The notes below the pieces were generated by a model. It was not told the origin of the DNA. It ran no database searches and was given only the letters and a program-made list of their open reading frames with translations. Of a stretch of DNA of 64,000 nucleotides, positions 42,938 to 52,409 are shown piece after piece. A program made the translations under genes and the position numbers. The stretch's first letter is position 1. The number at the start of each line of letters is the position of its first letter. Where the stretch lies: positions 2,604,001 through 2,668,000 of the forward strand of contig NZ_CP091881.1 in assembly GCF_022163125.1 (NCBI RefSeq). The letters run 5' to 3'. Source of the stretch: Paenibacillus sp. HWE-109. GTDB taxonomy: Bacteria; Bacillota; Bacilli; Paenibacillales; NBRC-103111.

Positions 42938-43709
42938 CTTTTTACATACGAACCCTTCGCTTTACTTGGCATTCAGTGGCGAGGACGATCTAAGCATGGC
43001 GCATTTCATGCATAAGCTTTTGAGCGAATATAAGGTAGGCAAAAAAGTGCTGGATATCGGCTGCGGACCTGGTCGTGAGGTGGCTTATCTGAATCATATG
43101 GGATATGAGGCTGTCGGGCTTGACAACTCGGAAGAGATGCTCTTATGGGCAAAAGAACATTATCCCGAAATGTCATTCGTGCATGGTGATCAAGCTAATT
43201 TCTCGCTTCACCAGCAGTTTGATGCACTCTTTTGTGTAGGAAGCACCTTTCTATACAACTTTACGAATGATGCTGTTCTCTCAAGTTTGCAGTGTTTCCG
43301 CAGTCATCTTCATACAGACGGGATGCTGTACCTTGATATGCGAAACGCCGCTTTTTTTCTGACGAAAGAAGGACAGCGCTGGCTTACAGATGAACTTGTT
43401 GAACAGAGGCAGGTGAAAGACAAGGTTATTTCTCTGCAAACGCGATTCAGCATAGACTTGGCAAACCAAATACTGGAGCGCGATTATTGCTGGACAGTTG
43501 ATGGATTTAAGCCGATTGTAGAGCATCTCAGGCATCGTCTCTTATTTCCCCAGGAATTGGTGCAGTATCTCGCTTCTTCTGGTTTCCGCCTCGTGCAGCT
43601 CTTTGATAAACCAGATCCTCATATTAACAATTACGACCTGCAAGGCCCTCTTTCTTTTAGCAATGAAATGGTAGGCAGACGTATGCAGATCATTGCGCAA
43701 GCGATATAA
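42912..43709 (+). CDS. Class I SAM-dependent methyltransferase (operon 3)
   Basis: 265 residues from ATG 42912 (AAGGAAGGTGA upstream; the long frame from 42768 lies inside the previous gene). Motif I is VLDIGCGPGREVAYL (about 46-60), followed by AVGLDNSEEML and FDALFCVGSTFLYNF. It fits small-molecule N-, O- or C-methyltransferases. In the operon it would decorate the assembled product; the target atom is unknown. Confidence 0.9.
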   Translation: MNLKLDTDNFLHTNPSLYLAFSGEDDLSMAHFMHKLLSEYKVGKKVLDIGCGPGREVAYLNHMGYEAVGLDNSEEMLLWAKEHYPEMSFVHGDQANFSLHQQFDALFCVGSTFLYNFTNDAVLSSLQCFRSHLHTDGMLYLDMRNAAFFLTKEGQRWLTDELVEQRQVKDKVISLQTRFSIDLANQILERDYCWTVDGFKPIVEHLRHRLLFPQELVQYLASSGFRLVQLFDKPDPHINNYDLQGPLSFSNEMVGRRMQIIAQAI

Positions 43710-43750
43710 AATTTCGCATTTCGTAGGCAACGAATCACAAGGAGGCTCAT

Positions 43751-45337
43751 ATGAAGAAAGGTTTGCTTTCAATATCGTTATTATTCGTAATTATTACAGT
43801 AATGGGATGCGGCATTAACAACGATAACAACACTAGCAACAGCAGCATTACGGCATCACCAAGTGCTCTGTCTGCCAATGCAGAAGCTAAAGATTTAGTT
43901 ATTGTTGGTCAGGAAATCGCAGCCAGCTTGGACCCTGTGCAACCTTTGACCTCCAGCTATTTGAGAAACATCGGCGCAGCAGAGGCGTTATTTAAAGTGA
44001 ATTCATCCGGGAAAGTGGAACCGTCTCTGGCCGAGAATTCCAAAGAAGTGGACGCTCTGACTTGGGAAATCAAATTAAGATCCAATGCCCATTTCTGGAG
44101 TGGGAAAGCTATCGATGCTGCTGCTGTAATCGCCTCTTTGGAACGTTCCAAGGCCAAGGATCTACAAGCACTGCCATTTCTCGCTGATCTAACGTTCACG
44201 AGGCTTGATGACTACACCATACAAGTGAAAACGACCAGTCCGCATGTGCCAGTGCCTTTGAACCTTTCCTACTACCAAACGGTTATACATAACACGGAAG
44301 CTAAGCAAGCCGCTGTAGACACCATGGATTTATCAGGGATGTATAAAATCGTTGAGTTCATTCCTAAACAGAAAATGGTGGCGGTGCTGAATGAAAATTA
44401 TTGGGGGAAGAAGCCAACTATCAAAAGAGTGGTATATGAAGAAATCACGGATGGCCAAACAAGAGTGCTTTCTGTACTGAGCGGGAAAAGCCAACTGGCA
44501 TTGAATATACCGGTAACCAGCTTGGCACAGTTCAAAGACAATAAAGACGTGAGAATTTCCGCAGCTCCGGCAGCCAATACGCAAACCATCTATTTAAATG
44601 TAAGTAAACCGCAATTGGCGGATAGCAGAGTAAGGCAAGCACTATCCTGGGCGTTAGATCGCAAGGAACTGGTTGTTCTTGGTGCAGAAGGGCAGAGTAT
44701 TCCAGTAACCACATGGCTAAGCTCCAATCCAGAATTTGCTGAAGCAAGAAACGCTGTATACCCCAAATCTGATCCCGCTAAAGCCAACCAATTACTCGAT
44801 GAAGCCGGGTGGATGAAAGGTGCTGATGGCATACGAATGAAGGACGGCAACCCCTTATCGATTCGTTTGATGACGTGGGGCGGCGATAAAGCGCTTGGGG
44901 AAGCCTTGCAGAACCAATGGACCAAGCTTGGTGTGAAAGCAGACGTACAGCACGGTGACTATAGTTTAATTCAGGCTGCTCGTGACAAAGGCGATTGGGA
45001 TGCTTCCATTGAAGCATGGAGCACCTTTGGCAATACACATACCCTGCTAAGCGGGCAATTTTCACCCAAAGGCAAGGGAAACTATGGCGTTTACAACGAT
45101 GCTCAAACGAATGCCTTGCTTGATCAATTAAAAGCCGCTGGAGATGATGCTGCGCGTCATGTGATCGCTGTGCAAATTAATGAGCGAGTCGCTCAGCAAG
45201 CTCCGATCATAGCTTTATTCCCGCGTCCACAACTGACAGCTGTTAGCAAAAATCTCACAGGATTCGAAGAGCATTTCATGCAATTCGAGAATGCCGTGAA
45301 TGCCAACCTTTCATTCGGTTCTGGCATCGGTAAATAA
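43751..45337 (+). CDS. Nickel/peptide-type substrate-binding lipoprotein, CntA-like (operon 4)
   Basis: 528 residues with lipobox at C20 (ITVMGC). It is a family-5 (Opp/Dpp/Nik) binding protein: LVIVGQEIAASLDPVQPL, RNIGAAEALFKVNSSGKVEP, LRSNAHFWSGKAIDAAAVI and LNVSKPQLADSRVRQALSWA. NikA/CntA members of this family bind metal chelates rather than peptides. Placement with biosynthetic and export genes suggests it captures the metal-loaded product. 41 bases after the methyltransferase. Confidence 0.9.
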   Translation: MKKGLLSISLLFVIITVMGCGINNDNNTSNSSITASPSALSANAEAKDLVIVGQEIAASLDPVQPLTSSYLRNIGAAEALFKVNSSGKVEPSLAENSKEVDALTWEIKLRSNAHFWSGKAIDAAAVIASLERSKAKDLQALPFLADLTFTRLDDYTIQVKTTSPHVPVPLNLSYYQTVIHNTEAKQAAVDTMDLSGMYKIVEFIPKQKMVAVLNENYWGKKPTIKRVVYEEITDGQTRVLSVLSGKSQLALNIPVTSLAQFKDNKDVRISAAPAANTQTIYLNVSKPQLADSRVRQALSWALDRKELVVLGAEGQSIPVTTWLSSNPEFAEARNAVYPKSDPAKANQLLDEAGWMKGADGIRMKDGNPLSIRLMTWGGDKALGEALQNQWTKLGVKADVQHGDYSLIQAARDKGDWDASIEAWSTFGNTHTLLSGQFSPKGKGNYGVYNDAQTNALLDQLKAAGDDAARHVIAVQINERVAQQAPIIALFPRPQLTAVSKNLTGFEEHFMQFENAVNANLSFGSGIGK

Positions 45338-45345
45338 GAGACTTT

Positions 45346-46317
45346 ATGTGCAAAGCATTGTTTGAGAAGGGATTACAAGGCATCATTACGCTATTTTGTG
45401 CAACGCTGCTCATATTCATTTTGACTCATTTGGCTCCAGGAGACCCTGTGAGTTTGCTGTTGAACCAACCGGCGCAAGTCGCGAGCAGCGACACAGAGGC
45501 GTATGAGCAGAAAGCGGCGGAGTTGCGAGCGGAGTGGGGCCTCGATCAGAACATCCTTGTTCAGTATGCTACTTGGATGGGGCATCTAGCCCGGTTGGAC
45601 TTGGGTACATCCATGCATACAGGGAGAGATGTTGGCATGGAAATAGCAGGAAGACTCCCGGCAACTATGCTGCTTTCCCTATCAGCTTTGGTTATTCAAG
45701 TCGGCCTGGGACTGTTGTTTGGCATCGTTTCAGCCCTTCATGCAGGCAAGTCCTTGGATACCCTCATCCGCTTTATTTGCGTGGCGTTCGCCTCGCTCCC
45801 GGCGTTTGTCATCGGCTTGATGTTATTATCCCTTTTTGCCGTGACGTGGCACTTGTATGAAATAAGCAGCGACGCCAACCTGAGCAGGCTAAGTCTTCCA
45901 GCCATTACCTTAGGCTTAATTGGCGCACCGCAATTGATTCGCTTAGTGAGAGCGAACATGCTATCCGAGTTTGGTCAGAGTTATATCCTTTCAGCCCTTT
46001 CAAGAGGATTGTCAAGAAAGCTGGTAGTTGGGCATGCCTTAAGAAATGCTTATCTGCCTATCGTAACGATGGTTGCTTTATCACTCACAACACTTATAAG
46101 CGGAGCTGTCGTCATTGAGAGCATCTTTTCATGGCCTGGCATTGGCAAATATGCGCTTGATAGTATCCTGGTCAAAGATTATCCCGTCATTCAAGGGTAT
46201 GCATTTGTCATGGTAACGATCGTGGTACTCATCCATGTACTTGTTGATGTGGTCTATATTCTCATAGATCCTCGAATTTCATACCAAGGAGGGGCAGATG
46301 CCAAAGCGGAAGCGTAA
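45346..46317 (+). CDS. NikB/CntB-type ABC permease (operon 5)
   Basis: 323 residues, six helices. Family marks: FILTHLAPGDPVSLLLNQPA near residue 25, LGLDQN-type segment EWGLDQNILVQYATWMGHLA, and the ATPase-docking loop YILSALSRGLSRKLVVGHAL (about 212-231). Forms the importer channel with the next gene. The ribosome binding site is weak; the gene starts nine bases after the preceding stop. Confidence 0.93.
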   Translation: MCKALFEKGLQGIITLFCATLLIFILTHLAPGDPVSLLLNQPAQVASSDTEAYEQKAAELRAEWGLDQNILVQYATWMGHLARLDLGTSMHTGRDVGMEIAGRLPATMLLSLSALVIQVGLGLLFGIVSALHAGKSLDTLIRFICVAFASLPAFVIGLMLLSLFAVTWHLYEISSDANLSRLSLPAITLGLIGAPQLIRLVRANMLSEFGQSYILSALSRGLSRKLVVGHALRNAYLPIVTMVALSLTTLISGAVVIESIFSWPGIGKYALDSILVKDYPVIQGYAFVMVTIVVLIHVLVDVVYILIDPRISYQGGADAKAEA

Positions 46318-47137
46318 ATTCAAATTTCCGATCAGCTTCGTTGCTGGCTGTGTATTACTTGGTTTAATCGGCATTCTCGTTATAGGAGCCCCCTTGTTTA
46401 CGCCATACGACCCCTTGGAGCAGCATGTCTCGGAACGACTGGAGAAACCAGCCAAGGTCCACCCTTTAGGCACAGACCGATTTGGCAGAGATGTTCTTTC
46501 ACGAACTCTTCACGGTGGGCAAACGACGCTGGTATCAACCATCCTCGCGCTTGGAGCGGCACTTCTTATAGGAATGCTCGTGGGATTGGTTGCGGGCATG
46601 TTCCACGGAACGATCATCGATATCCTATTGATGCGACTGATTGATGTGCTGCTGGCTTTTCCCTTTATGGTGCTTGTGATGGTCATCGCGGCGCTGTTCG
46701 GCACAAGCTATATCCACCTGCTAATCGCTGTCGTATCTGTATGGTGGGTATCTTTTGCCCGATTAACGCGCAGTGTTGTTCTGTATGCCAAGAGTGAAAC
46801 TGCTTTTGCAGCGGCCCGAGTACTCGGGGCTAAGAACGAGGTCATCATCCTGCGAGAATTATTGCCAAAAGCATTAAGTCCAGTGCTGATTTTGGCGACT
46901 TTTGAGTTAGGGAGCTTGATTCTTGCCATCTCCGCCCTTTCATTCTTAGGGTTAGGCGCACAACCGCCAACGCCTGAATGGGGCAGCATGTTAGCAGATG
47001 GACGTGATCACTTTCTGCAAGCGCCCTATATTTTACTAGGACCAACACTTTTTATCATTCTTACTGTTCTAGCTTTCAATTTAATTGGCGAGGGACTGCG
47101 CGATCGGCTTGATCCATATGAAATTACCAGGCTATAG
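46298..47137 (+). CDS. NikC/CntC-type ABC permease (operon 6)
   Basis: 279 residues, overlapping the previous gene by 20 bases, AAGGAGGGG before ATG. Family marks: HPLGTDRFGRDVLSRTLHGG (about 53-72), docking loop FAAARVLGAKNEVIILRELL (about 169-188) and SFLGLGAQPPTPEWGSMLAD (about 213-232). Confidence 0.94.
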   Translation: MPKRKRKFKFPISFVAGCVLLGLIGILVIGAPLFTPYDPLEQHVSERLEKPAKVHPLGTDRFGRDVLSRTLHGGQTTLVSTILALGAALLIGMLVGLVAGMFHGTIIDILLMRLIDVLLAFPFMVLVMVIAALFGTSYIHLLIAVVSVWWVSFARLTRSVVLYAKSETAFAAARVLGAKNEVIILRELLPKALSPVLILATFELGSLILAISALSFLGLGAQPPTPEWGSMLADGRDHFLQAPYILLGPTLFIILTVLAFNLIGEGLRDRLDPYEITRL

Positions 47138-47148
47138 GAGAATCGTAC

Positions 47149-48792
47149 ATGGCAATAAAACAGCGTGAGGCTATCCTGCAAGTAAAGAATCTACATGTGG
47201 CGTATAAGCAAAGTTCTCAAGAAGCGAACATCCTGAATCATCTTTCTTTCGAGCTTAGAGAAGGGGAAATCCTGTCGCTGCTGGGGGAAAGCGGATCGGG
47301 AAAGTCGACGATTGCCAAGGCACTCTCAGGGCTGCTTCCTGCTTCTGCCCATATCCCAAGCGGGATGCTGCATATTGGCACTCATGTTGTTGCCGACCTT
47401 GCCAGCACAAGGGTGAATTGGAAAGGCATCAGAGGAAGACAGATCGCGATGCTTTTCCAGGATGCTCGGCAAGCTCTTAATCCGGTTCTTAAGATCAGAG
47501 ACCATTTCAAGGAAACGCTGCTGTTCCATCGCGCGGCCACATCTGATCAAGTCATGCCGATTACAATTCAAATGCTGAGGAAGCTTCATTTTGAGGATGA
47601 ACTAAGGATACTGGATTGTTACCCGTTTCAACTCAGCGGCGGCATGTGTCAACGTATTTGTCTTGCACTGGCGTTGTGCCTTAAACCATTGGTGCTGATT
47701 GCTGATGAGCCGACGTCATCTTTGGATATCGTGAGTCAGAAAGAAGTTCTCGATTTGCTCAAAAGTATGCAGGAAGAATACGGCTTAGCAGTCCTCCTCA
47801 TAACACATGATATTGCCGTAGCCAACGCGGTGAGTGATAGAGTCCTTGTTTTACATAACGGTGTCATTGAAGAAGAAGGAGATGCCCGAAGTGTTTTCAC
47901 CAACCCGCAGACTGCCTATACGCGCCATTTGCTCAATTCCCGCTATCACATAGCAAGTCCTTCTCAAGTACTCGGGATAAGGGATGAGCAAGAACTAATT
48001 CTCGAAATTAGCCAACTTGAGAAGAGGTATGATCAAAAGCCTGTTCTGCACAATGTCAATCTGCAGCTTCACAAGGGCGACATCGTAGGGATTCTAGGAG
48101 AAAGTGGATGCGGGAAATCAACTTTGGCAAAATGTCTAGCCGGTTTGGAACCTTTGAGTCGAGGGAGTATCCTTTATCGCGGCAGAGAGATTAGCCGCTT
48201 GAAAGGCAAGAGAAAGCGAGAAATGTGCCAGCATATTCAAATGGTATTTCAAGATGCCAGAGCAAGTCTCAATCCTGGACGAACGGCTTGGCAATTGGTG
48301 CAAGAACCACTGAGATACTTGCATATAGGCCAGAAAAAAGAATGGAAAACAAAGGCCAAGCTGATTTTGGAAGAGGTAGGGATCTGTGGCGATGCATGGA
48401 ATAGGAGACCTCCTCAATTAAGTTCAGGTCAATGTCAACGTGTTGCCATTGCAAGAGCGCTGGTGCTTGGCCCGGACATCCTGATTTGTGATGAGGCGGT
48501 ATCATCACTGGATATGAGCGTAAGAGCACAAATATTAGAATTGCTGCAGCGTATGCAACAACAACTTGGGTTCTCGATCATCATGATTTCGCACGATATC
48601 CGTGTGCTTGAGTCTTTTTGTCATCATATTGCGGTGATGAATCAGGGGAAGTTTTGTGAGATGAGACCGGCAGATCAACTCCGCGCAAGTACGCATGCGT
48701 ATACCCAGTTGCTGCTCAACTGTGCTGGCGATTTGGAAGATGGCTTTTATGCAAAAGGAGGGGACAGGACATATGATTTGCAGTATTCTTGA
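47149..48792 (+). CDS. Fused dual ATPase of the importer, CntD-CntF-like (operon 7)
   Basis: 547 residues holding two complete ABC ATPase domains. The first has Walker A GESGSGKST (46-54), signature LSGGMCQR and Walker B VLIADEPTSSLD. The second (from about residue 285) has GESGCGKST (near 318), signature LSSGQCQR and ILICDEAVSSLD. Separate genes (cntD and cntF, nikD and nikE) encode these in most relatives; here one gene does both. Powers uptake of the metal chelate. Confidence 0.93.
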   Translation: MAIKQREAILQVKNLHVAYKQSSQEANILNHLSFELREGEILSLLGESGSGKSTIAKALSGLLPASAHIPSGMLHIGTHVVADLASTRVNWKGIRGRQIAMLFQDARQALNPVLKIRDHFKETLLFHRAATSDQVMPITIQMLRKLHFEDELRILDCYPFQLSGGMCQRICLALALCLKPLVLIADEPTSSLDIVSQKEVLDLLKSMQEEYGLAVLLITHDIAVANAVSDRVLVLHNGVIEEEGDARSVFTNPQTAYTRHLLNSRYHIASPSQVLGIRDEQELILEISQLEKRYDQKPVLHNVNLQLHKGDIVGILGESGCGKSTLAKCLAGLEPLSRGSILYRGREISRLKGKRKREMCQHIQMVFQDARASLNPGRTAWQLVQEPLRYLHIGQKKEWKTKAKLILEEVGICGDAWNRRPPQLSSGQCQRVAIARALVLGPDILICDEAVSSLDMSVRAQILELLQRMQQQLGFSIIMISHDIRVLESFCHHIAVMNQGKFCEMRPADQLRASTHAYTQLLLNCAGDLEDGFYAKGGDRTYDLQYS

Positions 48793-49912
48793 GACCATTG
48801 GCAATACGCCGCTGCTAACGATAGCGGGCACCAATAAGGCGAATGAAGGCCAAGTTTTGTTCAAATACGAACGATATAATCCTGGAGGAAGCATCAAAGA
48901 TCGCGCAGCCATGTATATCATTAACGAAGCCGAACGTAGGGGGTTACTCAAGCCTGGAGGCACGATTATTGAATCTTCAAGCGGCAATTTCGGTATTTCC
49001 TTGGCGATGATTGGTGCGGCCAAAGGCTACCGTGTCATCATCCTGGTAGATCCCAAAACAACCAAGTCTAATCTTGCGCTCCTAAAATGCTTTGGGGCTG
49101 AGGTCATTGTCGTCAGGGAACAAGATGATACGGGTAGTTATCATAAAACAAGAATTTCACTTGCCAACAAACTGGCCAAAGAAATTGATAATGCCTATAG
49201 GCCAGATCAGTGCTTTAATCTTCTTAACAGTGAAGCGCATTACAAGAGCACAGCTCGTGAAATTATGGATGATTGCTCCAATCAGATCACTGCTTTCATA
49301 ACAGCGGTTAGTACAGGAGGGCAATTAGGGGGCATTTCCAAGTATCTCAAGACGTTTGCTCCTCATGTGCAAATCATTGGTGTGGATGCTGTTGGTTCTT
49401 CCATATTTGGAGGCGACACCCATTCCTATCGTATACCAGGTGTAGGCCTCGGTTGGACGCCTATGAATTTGAACATGGACCACATCGATTGCACGTATAA
49501 AATTACTGATGAACAGGCCTTCCTGACAGCCCGCGCTTTTGCTCGCAATGAAGGCATATTGATGGGACCTTCCAGCGGGGCTTGTGCGTTAGTTGCCCTC
49601 AAAGTTGCCCAGGAGCTTACATCCCAAGATCGTGTTGTCTGCATGATTGCAGATGGAGGGGAGCGTTACATCCATACATTATTCAATGATGAGTGGATAG
49701 AGCAGCAAGGGTTTGCAGCCAAAGTTGAGATGGAAACAGTACGTTCGATGGCAAATGAACTTCAGCCTTGGAGTCAAAGCCCTGCCGCTAGCGCAAATTA
49801 TAGACTAGACTTGACTCAAAGCCTGAATGTTCCAGAATCTACCCTGCACATGAACTCAGAGTTGTTAACGCGAGACTATGAGACGCATAATAGCTGCATT
49901 TATATAGATTAA
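48773..49912 (+). CDS. Cysteine-synthase/SbnA-like PLP enzyme (operon 8)
   Basis: 379 residues from ATG 48773 (AAAGGAGGGG upstream), overlapping the ATPase gene by 20 bases. Fold-type II PLP enzyme: ETIGNTPLL, then NPGGSIKDRAAM with the PLP lysine (K42), ESSSGNFG (about 67-74) and STGGQLGG. SbnA, the closest functional comparison, joins O-phosphoserine with glutamate in making diaminopropionate for staphyloferrin B; related enzymes start the EDDS pathway. The C-terminus is about 50 residues longer than in cysteine synthases and is not recognised. It probably makes the amino-acid core of the product. Confidence 0.9.
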   Translation: MICSILETIGNTPLLTIAGTNKANEGQVLFKYERYNPGGSIKDRAAMYIINEAERRGLLKPGGTIIESSSGNFGISLAMIGAAKGYRVIILVDPKTTKSNLALLKCFGAEVIVVREQDDTGSYHKTRISLANKLAKEIDNAYRPDQCFNLLNSEAHYKSTAREIMDDCSNQITAFITAVSTGGQLGGISKYLKTFAPHVQIIGVDAVGSSIFGGDTHSYRIPGVGLGWTPMNLNMDHIDCTYKITDEQAFLTARAFARNEGILMGPSSGACALVALKVAQELTSQDRVVCMIADGGERYIHTLFNDEWIEQQGFAAKVEMETVRSMANELQPWSQSPAASANYRLDLTQSLNVPESTLHMNSELLTRDYETHNSCIYID

Positions 49913-49942
49913 ATTTATCCTAGCTGCTGGAGGAGTTTGGCA

Positions 49943-51130
49943 TTGAGTACTCAATTGGCAACTTCGTGGCCGTATTTGCGCCTTTATGCGCTCGCATTCC
50001 TCTTTTTCAGTGCAAATGCGATCTTGAATGTGATTGTCCCGATAAGGAGTGAATCCATGGGCGCGAGCAACACGATGATTGGTATCATCATGGGCACGTA
50101 CATGCTGACGTGCATGCTATTTCGCCCGTGGGCAGGTCATATTGTACACAAGTACGGCGCAGCTAAAGTGCTGCGTGTATTATTGATTATCAATGGGGGC
50201 GCGCTCATCTTATATACGGTGACTGGACTTCACGGCTTTATTGTGGCACGACTTCTACAGGGAGCCTCTACCGCTTTTTTTTCCATGGCGCTGCAAATAG
50301 CAATCATTGAATCCCTCTCAGACGAGCAGCGATCTCAGGGAGTTTCCTTGTATTCGCTCTTTACTTATATGCCTACCATCGTGGGACCTTTGATTGCTTT
50401 GGGAATTTGGGGATGGGGAGGCATGCAGGCATTCACCGTTACAATGATTGCTATTGCTGTCATTACAGGTTTATTTGGATACCGTACACGCATCGATCAT
50501 GTTTCCAGTGGGAGGGAGGAAGAGAAGACAGGTCAAGGCGTGCTGAAAGCAGTTAGCAAATTAGTTCGGCAGCCGGATTTGCTCATTTGCAGTGTCTTGA
50601 TGTTCGCGGCTTCGGTCGTTTTCGGATCGGTTGCTTTTTTTATTCCATTGTATGTAAACCAAGTTGAATACGGCAATGCGGGTATTTACTTCATGTTGCA
50701 GGCGGGAGTCATCGTTCTGTCACGCTTCATGTTTCGCAAGCGGGTACCTTCCGACGGGAAGTGGCATCCCCGTTTCGTCAGCGGCATTATGCTGCTAGCT
50801 GCTGTCGCTGCCATGTTGTTATCGATATCGGCGACCGCTGGACCGCTTTTTCTCTACTTGGCTGCTATTCTTATGGGCATCGCGCAAGCCATGTTATACC
50901 CAACGTTAACGACCTATTTGACGTTCGTGCTGCCAACTTCCTCGCGAAACATCATGCTCGGTATATTCATTGCTTCGGCGGATCTCGGAGTATCGCTCGG
51001 AGGTGTTGCGATGGGACCCATTGCGGACTTGATGTCCTTTTCTGTTGTGTACATGCTCTGTTCCTGCATAGTGATAATTACCGCGGGTCTCGCAGTGCTT
51101 TATAATAAAAGATTAAATCGTTATGTATAA
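49943..51130 (+). CDS. MFS exporter, CntE/SbnD-like (operon 9)
   Basis: 395 residues from TTG 49943 (GGAGGAG seven bases upstream). Twelve helices; MFS signature regions include GAAKVLRVLLIINGG after helix 2 and the RLLQGASTAFFSMALQIAII helix. Its place as the last gene of a biosynthesis and uptake operon matches CntE (staphylopine) and SbnD (staphyloferrin B) exporters, so it probably secretes the metal-free product. Confidence 0.9.
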   Translation: MSTQLATSWPYLRLYALAFLFFSANAILNVIVPIRSESMGASNTMIGIIMGTYMLTCMLFRPWAGHIVHKYGAAKVLRVLLIINGGALILYTVTGLHGFIVARLLQGASTAFFSMALQIAIIESLSDEQRSQGVSLYSLFTYMPTIVGPLIALGIWGWGGMQAFTVTMIAIAVITGLFGYRTRIDHVSSGREEEKTGQGVLKAVSKLVRQPDLLICSVLMFAASVVFGSVAFFIPLYVNQVEYGNAGIYFMLQAGVIVLSRFMFRKRVPSDGKWHPRFVSGIMLLAAVAAMLLSISATAGPLFLYLAAILMGIAQAMLYPTLTTYLTFVLPTSSRNIMLGIFIASADLGVSLGGVAMGPIADLMSFSVVYMLCSCIVIITAGLAVLYNKRLNRYV

Positions 51131-51202
51131 CGAGATTGCGGCTAATCCCGTAAAATGATTTATTTCGCTATAGAAGGACATCGGTCCAAGCCAATCCGTC
51201 GC

Positions 51203-51230
51203 CATGGAATAACATGAGTGTTATTCCATG
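51203..51230 (+). promoter_or_regulatory. Hairpin just upstream of the metallopeptidase ribosome binding site
   Basis: CATGGAATAAC and GTTATTCCATG form an 11-bp perfect stem with a six-base loop. It ends about four bases before GGAG. No T-run follows, so a terminator is unlikely; control of translation or mRNA stability is possible. Confidence 0.5.
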
Positions 51231-51246
51231 AATGGAGTGTGATCAT

Positions 51247-52008
51247 GTGAAGGCGAAAAGAAGTACCCCCTTGCTTTTCCTGCCCAATCTTAAGCTTAAA
51301 GCGAAGCCAAGCATCCCTAGAAATGTGAAAGTCCAGGTATTCAATGTTCAAGGGAACACGGGGGCGATCCCCATAGAGGATGTAATTGTGTTTGCACGTA
51401 TACTAAGAGCAAACAGATTATTTCAAGAGTATTGCAATATTTCGTTTTCCATCGGAGAAACGCAAACCATTAACATCAATTGCGATACCGTACGTCCCGG
51501 TTCTTTATGTTGTGTAAAGACAAGCAAAGGATGTGTGCAAAGAGCTTTAACTACAGATTTGATGACAGCCTATATTAACAATACTCCACGGCTTCAACAA
51601 TTTGCCAGTTTAAATCCCAAAACGATTATCATCATCAATACGGGTTTAAGTTTCGCAGATCCAACTACACTCGCGAGTACGGTGAGAATACAACAAGGAA
51701 AAAAAACGCGCGCATTTGTCTGGATCTCCCCAAATGCAGTTGCAGCAGCAAATGCGTACACGATAGCTCATGAATTTGGTCATGTTTTGCTTTCTAGTTG
51801 TCCGAATTTCCAAAGGATTGCTGACCCACTAAGTATGGCGCCCAAAGATCCAAAATCACCTAATTATCAACATGAAGATCCACTGAAACATCCAGAAAAT
51901 TTAATGCGTGCCACCAGTCCCAACAACGCGAATTTTGTACCCCAAATAAATGACCAACAAATTAAATTATTTTATGATAGTCCATATGTATCTATATGTA
52001 AAAGTTGA
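51247..52008 (+). CDS. HEFGH metallopeptidase-like protein
   Basis: 253 residues from GTG 51247 (GGAGTG eight bases upstream; ATG 51232 is the alternative, 258 residues). The zinc-binding motif AHEFGH (about residues 173-178 in this numbering) and the later NLMRA, a possible Met-turn, indicate a zinc metallopeptidase of the gluzincin/metzincin type; the third ligand is not obvious. No signal peptide or membrane helix is seen. Several cysteines (LCCVKTSKGC) lie in the first half. The family is not recognised further. It is separated from the metallophore-like operon by 116 bases and a hairpin. Confidence 0.7.
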   Translation: MKAKRSTPLLFLPNLKLKAKPSIPRNVKVQVFNVQGNTGAIPIEDVIVFARILRANRLFQEYCNISFSIGETQTININCDTVRPGSLCCVKTSKGCVQRALTTDLMTAYINNTPRLQQFASLNPKTIIIINTGLSFADPTTLASTVRIQQGKKTRAFVWISPNAVAAANAYTIAHEFGHVLLSSCPNFQRIADPLSMAPKDPKSPNYQHEDPLKHPENLMRATSPNNANFVPQINDQQIKLFYDSPYVSICKS

Positions 52009-52052
52009 GAAGTAAGAAAGTTCTCGAATTGGAAAAGGTTAGTTGAAAATTA

Positions 52053-52106
52053 GCAGCGGCAGTCTACGACTTTTTTACGTCCTAGACCGCCGCTGTTTCA
52101 TTTTTG
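52053..52106 (+). terminator. Intrinsic terminator
   Basis: CAGCGGC-AGTCTA..GAC / GTC..TAGA-CCGCCGCTG with a T-rich loop, followed by TTTCATTTTT. Confidence 0.75.
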
Positions 52107-52409
52107 GGTTTAGTTGTCGTTGCTTCCTGATTTTTCGAAAAAGGTTCACACAATTGTAAGTATTATTTGGAAATTCATTAATCATTTGTTCTATATTATA
52201 GTGATTGAACTTAAACGCGTGGACTTTCACGCGATTCCGATTCTCCGATAAGGCTTGTCGTATAGCTTATAACTATCATATAATAGTAAATAAATATTTA
52301 ATCGATAGGGTAATAATTGAACCAGAAAAGGTGTGTAACTAGGTCGCGCCATGGCTTGCTGTAGCGCCTACATCCTTTCTGCAAATTTTAGGATATAAGG
52401 ATGGTAAAG
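52107..52409. other. Intergenic leader region before mqo
   Basis: AT-rich, with a dyad CGCGTG-N6-CACGCG at 52216-52233 and TATAAT-like elements around 52270-52285. No gene. A promoter for mqo is expected here, but I cannot fix it. Confidence 0.45.

Noticed and set aside
40821..51130. Straight staphylopine (cnt) operon
   Set aside because: No histidine-racemase, nicotianamine-synthase-like or opine-dehydrogenase genes are present; only the transport part is cnt-like.
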